This document shows positions 54,955 to 64,000 of a DNA stretch of 64,000 bases, in pieces. Under the pieces are notes generated by a model. The model was given only the letters and a program-made list of their open reading frames with translations. It had not been told where the DNA came from and did not search any database. The first letter of the stretch is position 1; the number at the start of each line of letters is the position of its first letter. Where the stretch lies: positions 584,697 to 648,696 of the forward strand of contig NZ_JAKRWM010000004.1 of the NCBI RefSeq assembly GCF_022352055.1. The letters run 5' to 3'. Both the position numbers and the translations under genes were made by a program. Origin of the DNA: Cohnella mopanensis. GTDB lineage: Bacteria > Bacillota > Bacilli > Paenibacillales > Paenibacillaceae.

Positions 54955-55170
54955 CCGCCGCGGCCGTGCCCGGCGCTCGAAGCGCCTGCAAGACCGGAAA
55001 CCGGTCTTACACCGCCGCACCCGGCGCGCGAAGTACTTGCAAGACCGGAAACCGGTCTTACATCGCCGCGCCCGGCGCGCGAAGTACTTGCTAGACCGGA
55101 AACCGGTCTTACACCGCCGCGCCCGGCGCGCGAAGTACTTGCAAGACCGGAAACCGGTCTTACACCGCTC
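54955..55170. repeat. 51-bp palindromic tandem repeat, about four units
   Basis: Four copies of the perfect palindrome (A/T)AGACCGGAAACCGGTCTT (8-bp arms, AAA centre; the third copy begins with T) lie at 54990-55008, 55041-55059, 55092-55110 and 55143-55161, exactly 51 nt apart. Units differ by one to three bases. Each 32-nt interval has a GC-rich CCGCC...GGCGCGC part and the palindrome AAGTACTT. A degenerate half unit precedes the first copy. Because 51 is divisible by three, several frames are open on both strands, but none has a ribosome site. Confidence 0.92.
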
Positions 55171-55285
55171 GCGCCAGCTAAAACCGAGCTGTCCCCTATC
55201 TATCCAGCTCATTCCTTCTTGGAAGAACTACAGAATTCCTGTAGACTAGAAAGTAAATAAATCATAGAAGATTAATGGAGGCTAT

Positions 55286-56005
55286 ATGCTCCCCTCATTT
55301 TATAGCAATTGGAAACATGTGTTTAAGCTAGACCCCGACAGGCCGATCGATGACGAGACTTTGGATGCGATCTGCACTTCCGGAACGGATGCGATTCTGG
55401 TCGGAGGATCCAGCGGGGTTACTTTCGATAATACGGTGGATCTCATGTCGCGCATTCGCAGATACGAGGTGCCTTGCGCGTTCGAGCTATCCGATGCTTC
55501 GTGCGGGGTACCTGGTTTCGATGGGTATTTTATCCCGAGCGTGCTGAATACAAAGCAGTCGGAGTGGCTAATCGGCCGTCATGCCGAAGCTCTACGCGAT
55601 TTCGGACATTTGCTCCCATGGGATTTAATCGCGGGCGAAGCGTATCTGGTCCTGAACCCGGATTCTACCGTCGCAAGACTGACCGGAGCGGATGCGTCCC
55701 TCTCTGCCAACGAAGCGGTCGCTTATAGCCAAGTAGCGGACAGGCTTTGGAACGTCCCGGTATTGTACGTGGAGTATAGCGGGACTTTCGGCGATATGGA
55801 GCTGCTTAAGCGGATTAAATCTAATCTCAAGCAGGCTCATCTGTTCTATGGCGGGGGAATCAACAGTGCCGAACGGGCGGCGCAAGCCGCGCTTCATGCG
55901 GATACGGTCGTGGTAGGCAACATCATATATGAAAATCTGGATGCGGCGCTGGCAACGGTTAGCGCTGTTAACCTCTCGATAAAGGAGCAAGAGCATGTTT
56001 TTTGA
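55286..56005 (+). CDS. pcrB: heptaprenylglyceryl phosphate synthase
   Basis: 239 aa, TIM-barrel prenyltransferase. PcrB joins sn-glycerol-1-phosphate to heptaprenyl diphosphate, giving archaea-type ether lipids in Bacilli. Motifs: [29 protein letters not shown], the [10 protein letters not shown] phosphate site and [17 protein letters not shown] precedes ATG 55286. Overlaps pcrA by 11 nt, the same pcrB-pcrA-ligA order as in B. subtilis. Length is slightly above the usual 228 aa. Confidence 0.95.
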   Translation: MLPSFYSNWKHVFKLDPDRPIDDETLDAICTSGTDAILVGGSSGVTFDNTVDLMSRIRRYEVPCAFELSDASCGVPGFDGYFIPSVLNTKQSEWLIGRHAEALRDFGHLLPWDLIAGEAYLVLNPDSTVARLTGADASLSANEAVAYSQVADRLWNVPVLYVEYSGTFGDMELLKRIKSNLKQAHLFYGGGINSAERAAQAALHADTVVVGNIIYENLDAALATVSAVNLSIKEQEHVF

Positions 56006-58388
56006 ACGGGATAACACGAATGCGATTGATATCGACGATTCCATTAATAGACTGAATCCGAAGCAGAAAGAAGCGGCCATCTCGACGAAGGGGCCATTGC
56101 TGATTATGGCCGGTGCGGGAAGCGGCAAGACGCGTGTGCTCACACATCGTATCGCTTACTTGATCTCCAAGCGGTTAGCCGCACCTTGGAGCATTCTGGC
56201 GATCACGTTCACGAACAAAGCGGCTCGCGAGATGCAGGAACGGGTATCTAAGCTGATTGGTCCGTCAGGCAGAGACATTTGGGTAAGCACCTTTCACTCG
56301 ATGTGCGTTCGTATTCTGCGCAAGGACATCGAAAGAATCGGTTTCGGCTCTAATTTCAGTATTTTAGACTCTACCGACCAACTATCGGTTATTCGTAATG
56401 TCATGAAGGACAATAACATCGACGTTAAGAAAATCGAGCCTAAAGCGGTGCAGGCTTCCATTAGCGGGGCGAAGAACGAGCTTCTGTCTCCCGCGCAGTA
56501 CGATCAGAGGCAAGGGGATTACTTCGAATCGATCGTGGCTAAAGTTTACACGCAATACCAGAAGAGGCTTAAGGCCAACAACTCGCTCGATTTCGACGAT
56601 CTGCTTCTGCTGACGATTCAGTTGTTCAAGGACGTTCCGGAAGTGCTGGACTTCTATCAGAACAAATTCAAATACATCCATGTGGATGAATATCAGGATA
56701 CGAACAAAGCGCAATATACGTTGTGCAAAATGTTGGCGGAGAAGCATCACAACATCTGCGTGGTAGGGGACAGCGACCAATCGATCTACCGTTGGCGCGG
56801 GGCGGATATAACGAACATTCTTAATTTCGAAGCCGATTACCCGGAAGCGCAGAGCATCTTGCTCGAGCAGAACTACCGTTCGACCTCGACCATTCTGGAT
56901 GCCGCTAACGCGGTTATTAAGAACAACATGGGACGCAAAGCCAAAAATCTATGGACGGATCAGACTGGCGGAGACAAAATAACGGTGTACCAAGGCGATT
57001 CGGAGCATGAAGAGGGATACTTCATCGCCGGGGAAATTCGCAAGAACCGTCAGAATGCCCGCCGTTATAGCGATCATGCTATCTTGTATCGGACGAACGC
57101 GCAATCCCGGGTCGTGGAGGAAATTCTGATCAAGTCGGAAATTCCGTATCAGATCGTCGGCGGAATCAAGTTCTACGATCGCAAAGAGATTAAAGACATT
57201 CTTTCCTATTTAAGATTAATATCCAATCCAGATGACGATAACAGTCTTAATCGGGTTGTTAACGTGCCGAAGCGCGGTCTAGGCGATACGACGATGGCGA
57301 AGGTGCAGGAAGAAGCAACCCGTAAGGGCGTTTCCATGCTTCGTCTACTGAACGAAGGAGACGGACTGCTCGGAGATGGATTATATCATTTGGACATCCA
57401 AAACCGCGCGAAGTCGGCCTTGTCCGAGTTCCGTGACCTCATCCGTAATTTAAGCTCAATGGTCGAGTTCCTGTCCGTAACGGAATTAACGGAGAAGCTT
57501 CTCGAGCTTACGGAATACCGGCTGGAGCTACAACGCGAAAATACTTTGGAATCCAAATCCCGGCTTGAGAATATCGAAGAGTTCTTGTCGGTTACGCAAG
57601 AGTTCGAGAAACGCAATGAAGATAAGTCGTTGGTCTCATTCTTGACGGAATTGGCTTTGGTCGCGGACATCGACTCCATGGACGACGATGATGAAGACGC
57701 CGGTGATGCGGTCATTCTCATGACGATGCATAGCGCCAAGGGGTTGGAATTTCCCGTCGTGTTCATCGTCGGGATGGAAGAAGGCTTGTTCCCAAGCAGC
57801 CGATCTTTCATGGACAACGAGGAGATGGAAGAAGAGCGCAGGCTCGCATATGTTGGGATTACGAGGGCGGAGAAGAAACTTTATCTGACCTGTGCGCGTA
57901 TGAGATTGCTCTACGGACGTACAAGTACGAACGCGCCATCGCGATTCTTGGAGGAGATTCCAAGCGATCTGAAAGAAGCGGTCGAGCCTGCAGGCGGAGG
58001 CCGTTCCGGTTCTTACGGCGGATATGGCTCCCGATTGGGCGGAGGCGGCGGTAGCGGGGGATATGGATCGCGCGCATCTTCGGCAAGTACGGGAGGTTAC
58101 CCGCCTTCGAGCTTTGGCGCTCGTCCGACGATCTCGCCGACGAATGGCGGCAACAGCGGTAGTAGCGGCAGCCCGGTAATAAGACCGCAAACGCCTTCCG
58201 CTGCCAAACCGGTTGGAGACGGGATGGCGATTGTTGCGGGAGATAAGGTCCAGCATGCGAAATGGGGCGTCGGCACAGTCGTTTCCGTCAAGGGAACGGG
58301 CAACGATGCCGAGCTGCAGATTGCTTTTCCTGCGCCGACGGGTGTTAAGAGACTGCTAGCCGCATTTGCCCCGGTGACCAAAATATAA
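55995..58388 (+). CDS. pcrA: ATP-dependent DNA helicase PcrA
   Basis: 797 aa, superfamily 1A 3'-5' helicase for repair and rolling-circle replication. Seen: Q-motif [10 protein letters not shown], Walker [35 protein letters not shown], and [13 protein letters not shown]. The C-terminal tail has a long Gly/Ser-rich linker (about 665-735) and ends in a Tudor-like RNA-polymerase-binding module ([19 protein letters not shown]). Overlaps pcrB by 11 nt; 24 nt before ligA. Confidence 0.97.
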   Translation: MFFERDNTNAIDIDDSINRLNPKQKEAAISTKGPLLIMAGAGSGKTRVLTHRIAYLISKRLAAPWSILAITFTNKAAREMQERVSKLIGPSGRDIWVSTFHSMCVRILRKDIERIGFGSNFSILDSTDQLSVIRNVMKDNNIDVKKIEPKAVQASISGAKNELLSPAQYDQRQGDYFESIVAKVYTQYQKRLKANNSLDFDDLLLLTIQLFKDVPEVLDFYQNKFKYIHVDEYQDTNKAQYTLCKMLAEKHHNICVVGDSDQSIYRWRGADITNILNFEADYPEAQSILLEQNYRSTSTILDAANAVIKNNMGRKAKNLWTDQTGGDKITVYQGDSEHEEGYFIAGEIRKNRQNARRYSDHAILYRTNAQSRVVEEILIKSEIPYQIVGGIKFYDRKEIKDILSYLRLISNPDDDNSLNRVVNVPKRGLGDTTMAKVQEEATRKGVSMLRLLNEGDGLLGDGLYHLDIQNRAKSALSEFRDLIRNLSSMVEFLSVTELTEKLLELTEYRLELQRENTLESKSRLENIEEFLSVTQEFEKRNEDKSLVSFLTELALVADIDSMDDDDEDAGDAVILMTMHSAKGLEFPVVFIVGMEEGLFPSSRSFMDNEEMEEERRLAYVGITRAEKKLYLTCARMRLLYGRTSTNAPSRFLEEIPSDLKEAVEPAGGGRSGSYGGYGSRLGGGGGSGGYGSRASSASTGGYPPSSFGARPTISPTNGGNSGSSGSPVIRPQTPSAAKPVGDGMAIVAGDKVQHAKWGVGTVVSVKGTGNDAELQIAFPAPTGVKRLLAAFAPVTKI

Positions 58389-58406
58389 GAATTAAAGTGA
58401 GGTTAA

Positions 58407-60443
<2,037 letters not shown>

Positions 60444-60452
60444 CTAACTTAG

Positions 60453-60497
60453 AGGCCGTCCCGTAAACCATAACAATGGCTTGCGGGACGGCCTTAT
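60453..60497 (+). terminator. terminator of the pcrB-pcrA-ligA unit
   Basis: AGGCCGTCCCG (60453-60463) pairs with CGGGACGGCCT (60484-60494); an inner CCAT/ATGG extends the stem. Confidence 0.87.
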
Positions 60498-60776
60498 TCA
60501 TAACGGAGCCGAGTACTCCTATCTCCATCTACATTCATCCACTACCTCTACAAATCCCCTGCAATAACTCCATTCGAATGCTCGATATCGGCCTGCAAAC
60601 CCGCGTCTCGTCTCATTTTCCGCCATGATATATTCATGTATTTTTATATAATTATAATTTAATATAAGTGAAGTGTTATGTAGTGCCGATGCAATCAATA
60701 TGGATAATTATTGAAACTAATTAAAAGCCTTGGTCGTCTAATTTGTCAGAAGAATCATAAGGCGGAGGTTTGCTTA
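60498..60776 (+). other. gene-free region before the 60777 lipoprotein
   Basis: No gene supported. The right half (60628-60670) is strongly AT-rich with several TATAAT-like words (for example near 60650-60665) and probably holds the promoter of the next gene; no clear -35 was found. Confidence 0.5.
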
Positions 60777-63320
60777 ATGGACGGATTTCCAGCGCGAGTT
60801 AGACGATGGGGAGTAGGGCTGCTTGTTTTTGCTATTCTGAATGGATGTTCTAACAGTGATAACAATCAAGCGGAACCCGACAAATCGAACATAGAGATTA
60901 GAACGCCATCACCGACAGCTACGCCGATTCCATCACCGTCCCCTACTCTTGCGGCTATGACCTATAAGAATGTGAAAACGGCATTGTCGATGGATATGAC
61001 CAAGGAAGAGGTTGATAACGTTTTTGGACATTCTTATGAAGTCCAAGCTTCATCTCTTTATTTGCATTCGGATTGGGTGCCGGTTGAACTGTGGACTTAC
61101 TCAGAGGGCGACAAGACATCTATGCAATTATTTTGGTCACAGGATCAACGTTTGTTATATGCGGTTTTCTATGATCAGGATGAACAAGGGAATAGAAGAA
61201 GCTATATCCCAAGCGTAGGCGCGCTAGCGTCCTCCTCATCCGAGGATAATCTCCTAGCTGCGAAATATGGCATCCGCGTAGGTCAGGAGCTATCGGTTGC
61301 AGAAAGCGCGGCCGGTTACGACATGCTAAGTTCTTCGATGCCGATATTATCGTATTTGGCCGTGCCTAGCAGGCCGGTTACCGTAACGGCAATTAACGAA
61401 ACGTTCGCCGAGATAGATGACGATGGGGTTCGGTCGTGGATTCCGATATGGTATTTAACGAAAGAAGCGGCAGATGTTCAAGATATCGAACCGCTTGAGT
61501 TGACGGTGAATCAGGATGGTCAAGCTTATTGGTATCCCGGTTCGCAATTGGCCGTTATGCCGATCCAGAAAAACGAGACCGTATATGCTTTTCGCAGTTT
61601 TGGAGATTGGTATGGAGTTACCGCTACTGCATCGACCAGTGATCATCGCTCTAATGCTGGATTAATGTGGATAAGGAAAGATCAAGCGTCATCTTCGGGA
61701 AAGGCTTGGCTTCCTATATATGCTTACAAGATGATTTCCTCCGATTCAGTGGCCGCCGTAGTCCGATCAGAGATTGTCCTTGGCGCAACGGCTCGTCGTA
61801 TCGAGCGAATACTGGGTAAACCGCAATTTATCGAACGGTCGGACAATATCGAACAACCCGGGAAGTTGAAAACATTGCAAGTGTGGAGATACGAGAATGC
61901 TACTTCCGAGCTCGTTCTGACTTGGTCCGATCAGCAAACGTTGTTGAACTACCGTTATCGGGATCGAAGCGGAGAGATTAACTTCGGCAACGGGAACCAA
62001 TATAACTTTGAGCAACCTGCTCGAATTCTATCGATTGCGGATAAGGATGTGCCGGTGGTTGCCTCCGCTAAGGTCACCTACGACTGGAGAACGAAAACCG
62101 AATTGCCTTATAACTATTTAATACGCGAAGCGGGCAATACCCTTCTTGTGGCTGGAGAAGATAATGGCTTTAGCGGTTTTCACGAAGCATCGCACCTATA
62201 TGGATTGAATCGTGACACGGGGAAAGAAGTATGGAAATACGATTTCGGATACGGGATGCATCTATACGCTTTTTCACCCGAGAATAATGCCATTGTCTTT
62301 TATCGAATGTTCGAGAATGAAGTGGATAGCTCCCGTTATGAGTTGCTGGCTATAGACACCAGAACGGGAAATAAGCTATGGGGTAAAACTTTTAAGGTAG
62401 ACAGCGCCATAGACGATCAAAGCTATTCGGTATCGGGCAAAGTTGCCGTTCTGGCCTATGTACAGAAAATCGGGGAGGATCAAGCAACAACTCGCCTTGA
62501 AGCACGTGACATTCGTAGCGGGCGCCTACTGTGGAATAAGAAGATTGAAGGCTCCGCGCGATTGGTTGAGCAGAATAGCCAGTTACCTGTTATAGCGATT
62601 CAAACGGGTAACCAAATGTTAATCGATTCCCGAATTACGGCATTAGATCCGCAGACCGGGGGGATCAAGTGGGAGCTTAAGGAGCGAACGACGTATCTTG
62701 CATCGGATAATCTTCTCACCGTAGACAATCGATTTCCGCAGAATGAATTGACGGGTTATTGGACGAGATCCGATGATCGGCTTATTTTGGTAGATGCAAA
62801 ATCAGGTCGATCAAAGCTCGAATTACCTATTACTTACGAGTACGGCACTCACTATGATGGGATTAACGATCGCTACATGTTTAGACAGCAGGCGCTTGAC
62901 GGAGAGAAATTATATGATAGCCAAGATATTTCAACTTCATTAATAGATCTTAGATCAGGTAAAGCCGTTTGGTCGGTTAAGGGTAAAGCTGATCGAGGCT
63001 TGTTGCGTAATGGACGGTTGTTCTATTGTTTAGATGGGAAGCCGAGAGCGGTAAACTTATCCGATGGGAAAATCATTTGGGAAACCGAGTTTGCGGTGAG
63101 AGGGATGATGGAGCTATATCGAAATGAGCTTCTCGTTGAGGGGGTTCCAGACGTCTATATAGTAGATGGCGAGACGGGACGAGTGGAAAATCGCCTTCAT
63201 GACGTAAGGATAGGGTATCATGAGGTTACGCCTAATGATCAGATATACGGAGTGTTGACCGTACTGGACGGTAAGCTATACGTTGGTTCTTCGAACGGGT
63301 ATTTTGGAAGGATGCGGTAG
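60777..63320 (+). CDS. large lipoprotein with SmpA-like repeats and PQQ propeller
   Basis: 847 aa from ATG 60777, eight bases after GGAGG (60764-60768); a TTG at 60711 lacks one. Lipobox FAILNGC (cysteine at about 24), then a Pro/Ser/Thr linker. Two segments resemble SmpA/BamE-type folds (about 60-125, MTKEEVDNVFGHSYEV; about 330-405, ATARRIERILGKPQFI), with an SH3-like insert (about 195-230). From about 440 on, eight or so PQQ/quinoprotein-like blades carry DxxTGxxxW motifs (NRDTGKEVWKYDF, DTRTGNKLWGKTF, DLRSGKAVWSVKG, NLSDGKIIWETEF). PQQ is not necessarily bound. Likely a surface scaffold or sensor; function unknown. Confidence 0.78.
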   Translation: MDGFPARVRRWGVGLLVFAILNGCSNSDNNQAEPDKSNIEIRTPSPTATPIPSPSPTLAAMTYKNVKTALSMDMTKEEVDNVFGHSYEVQASSLYLHSDWVPVELWTYSEGDKTSMQLFWSQDQRLLYAVFYDQDEQGNRRSYIPSVGALASSSSEDNLLAAKYGIRVGQELSVAESAAGYDMLSSSMPILSYLAVPSRPVTVTAINETFAEIDDDGVRSWIPIWYLTKEAADVQDIEPLELTVNQDGQAYWYPGSQLAVMPIQKNETVYAFRSFGDWYGVTATASTSDHRSNAGLMWIRKDQASSSGKAWLPIYAYKMISSDSVAAVVRSEIVLGATARRIERILGKPQFIERSDNIEQPGKLKTLQVWRYENATSELVLTWSDQQTLLNYRYRDRSGEINFGNGNQYNFEQPARILSIADKDVPVVASAKVTYDWRTKTELPYNYLIREAGNTLLVAGEDNGFSGFHEASHLYGLNRDTGKEVWKYDFGYGMHLYAFSPENNAIVFYRMFENEVDSSRYELLAIDTRTGNKLWGKTFKVDSAIDDQSYSVSGKVAVLAYVQKIGEDQATTRLEARDIRSGRLLWNKKIEGSARLVEQNSQLPVIAIQTGNQMLIDSRITALDPQTGGIKWELKERTTYLASDNLLTVDNRFPQNELTGYWTRSDDRLILVDAKSGRSKLELPITYEYGTHYDGINDRYMFRQQALDGEKLYDSQDISTSLIDLRSGKAVWSVKGKADRGLLRNGRLFYCLDGKPRAVNLSDGKIIWETEFAVRGMMELYRNELLVEGVPDVYIVDGETGRVENRLHDVRIGYHEVTPNDQIYGVLTVLDGKLYVGSSNGYFGRMR

Positions 63321-63328
63321 AAACGACG

Positions 63329-63358
63329 AAGGAGCGAATCCGTGTGGATTCGCTCCTT
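63329..63358. terminator. bidirectional terminator
   Basis: AAGGAGCGAATCC, GTGT loop, GGATTCGCTCCTT; serves the lipoprotein (+) and the DUF4395 gene (-). Confidence 0.87.
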
Positions 63359-63378
63359 CTATTATTGTAATGATTTGA

Positions 63379-63798
63379 TTAAGTGCGCCAAATCCGTCTA
63401 CCTGCGCGAATTTGTTTGATCCAGAAGTAAACGGTACATCCGATGCAATAACCGAGCAACGCGGCGCTCGCTGCCAGAAGCAACATGGCGGAGAAGGCGT
63501 AAGCGGCAATCTGCCATCCGAAGGTGAACGAGACTAACGCTAGGGTAAGGAAGAGAATAGCCAACGTATTATTGAAACGTTGAAGTTCAACCGCTTGCGT
63601 TTCTTCTCCCTTATTTTTAAGAACAAGCTTCGCTATGATCACGAATAGATTGTAACGGCCATCGGACAGGATGCCCGCGACTTGTATAACCCATAGTGCC
63701 GCCAGTACCCAGGGCTGATGGAAGATGAAAGAGAGAATGACCGATAGGACGATTCCTGTCTGATTGGCTTTCACGTAGCGCATCGGAACTTCCTTCAT
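63379..63798 (-). CDS. DUF4395-like membrane protein
   Basis: 139 aa from ATG 63798 behind GAGGTGATT. About four hydrophobic segments (TGIVLSVILSFIF, VLAALWVIQVAGIL, LAILFLTLALVSFTF, AAYAFSAMLLLAAS) and a C-terminal LLGYCIGCTVYFWIKQ with a CxxC pair, a mark of the DUF4395 family. Function unknown; some members are fused to or sit by thioredoxin-like proteins, but none is visible here. Single gene, transcribed away from the probable rRNA operon. Confidence 0.8.
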   Translation of the reverse strand: MKEVPMRYVKANQTGIVLSVILSFIFHQPWVLAALWVIQVAGILSDGRYNLFVIIAKLVLKNKGEETQAVELQRFNNTLAILFLTLALVSFTFGWQIAAYAFSAMLLLAASAALLGYCIGCTVYFWIKQIRAGRRIWRT

Positions 63799-63921
63799 TT
63801 ATAATCACCTCAATGTTGATATGTTTACTTGTATTTAATGTATAGCATAACAGAAGTAAGGGCAATAGGTATATGATATTTCGGTTAGATTAGCTGCATT
63901 AAATTTCCAGTATAAAAAGTG

Positions 63922-63951
63922 TTGCAATTGGTTTGTCAGCTGTGATATATT
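63922..63951 (+). promoter_or_regulatory. probable rRNA operon promoter at right edge
   Basis: TTGCAA (63922-63927), 18-nt spacer, TATATT (63946-63951), then AAGTCGCCGTTAGCGCGGAC. In my memory, Paenibacillaceae 16S leaders carry this kind of AAGTCGCCG segment soon after the -10. No rRNA base lies inside the window, so this is a prediction about the next sequence. Confidence 0.5.
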
Positions 63952-64000
63952 ATTCAAGTCGCCGTTAGCGCGGACGACAACGAAATACGAAACAAATTGT

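Noticed and set aside
54955..55170. CRISPR array
   Set aside because: The intervals between palindromes are themselves near-identical, so there are no unique spacers, and no cas gene is present.
54944..55260. Proline/arginine-rich reading frames with 17-residue repeats on both strands
   Set aside because: They arise because the 51-bp repeat has no stops in several frames; starts are TTG/GTG without a ribosome site, and composition follows the DNA repeat.

Overview
The window looks like chromosomal DNA of a Paenibacillaceae bacterium (Cohnella/Paenibacillus-like, Firmicutes). Evidence: the gene order hpf-secA-prfB-yvjA, ftsEX-ctpB-minJ and uvrB-uvrA follows the Bacillus subtilis order; there is a prfB +1 frameshift, a ykkC-type guanidine riboswitch, LexA boxes, pcrB-pcrA-ligA, strong GGAGG ribosome sites and many U-tailed hairpin terminators. 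I see no phage, IS element, CRISPR array or tRNA gene. The left edge cuts a sugar-nucleotide epimerase; the right edge ends in what looks like an rRNA operon promoter.

Layout. 1-1.6 kb: end of a surface-glycan cluster (epimerase, CmcI-like methyltransferase). 1.8-7.3 kb: hpf, secA, prfB and a YitT-family protein. 7.3-16 kb: a complete arginine pathway from N-acetylglutamate, argCJBDF then argGH, behind a promoter buried in two ARG boxes; it splits the otherwise conserved housekeeping block. 16-19 kb: a PD-(D/E)XK-like/winged-helix protein and a VanW protein. 18.9-25 kb: division and wall genes ftsE, ftsX, an M23 hydrolase, ctpB and a minJ-like gene. 25-31 kb: guanidine riboswitch with a ykkCD exporter pair, an sdpR-sdpI-hydrolase operon with twin operators, and a YdjG/YdjI-like pair. 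31-37 kb: SOS-controlled uvrB and uvrA separated by diaminopimelate dehydrogenase. 37-39.5 kb: ilvB-ilvN. 39.6-49 kb: a STAND-ATPase/LuxR regulator with a lipoprotein, small exported proteins, a ferredoxin-type sulfite/nitrite reductase, an HtrA-like protease and a copper-amine-oxidase-domain protein. 49-54 kb: a U32 protein, ugd and galU. 54-64 kb: a second PD-(D/E)XK-like paralog, a 51-bp palindromic tandem repeat, pcrB-pcrA-ligA, a large PQQ-propeller lipoprotein and a DUF4395 protein.

Most unusual signals. (1) Two paralogs 38 kb apart (16126-16812 and 54280-54939) combine a PD-(D/E)XK-like core with a C-terminal winged helix. One keeps the D...E-x-K residues; the other has lost the lysine. 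Each is preceded by the same leader layout: TGTTATA, a small hairpin with an AAGNA loop whose 3' arm overlaps the 5' arm of an intrinsic terminator, then the ribosome site. This suggests a shared, undescribed attenuation switch. (2) Two intergenic regions (12964-13149 and 16837-17008) carry the same degenerate four-unit element with the same unusual unit spacing (about 51, 62, 52 nt). (3) Four 51-bp units at 54955-55170, each with a perfect 19-nt palindrome. (4) A 94-nt structured element between argG and argH. (5) A terminator-like hairpin that covers the uvrA ribosome site.

All start choices, families and regulatory sites were judged by eye from the sequence; no database search was run.
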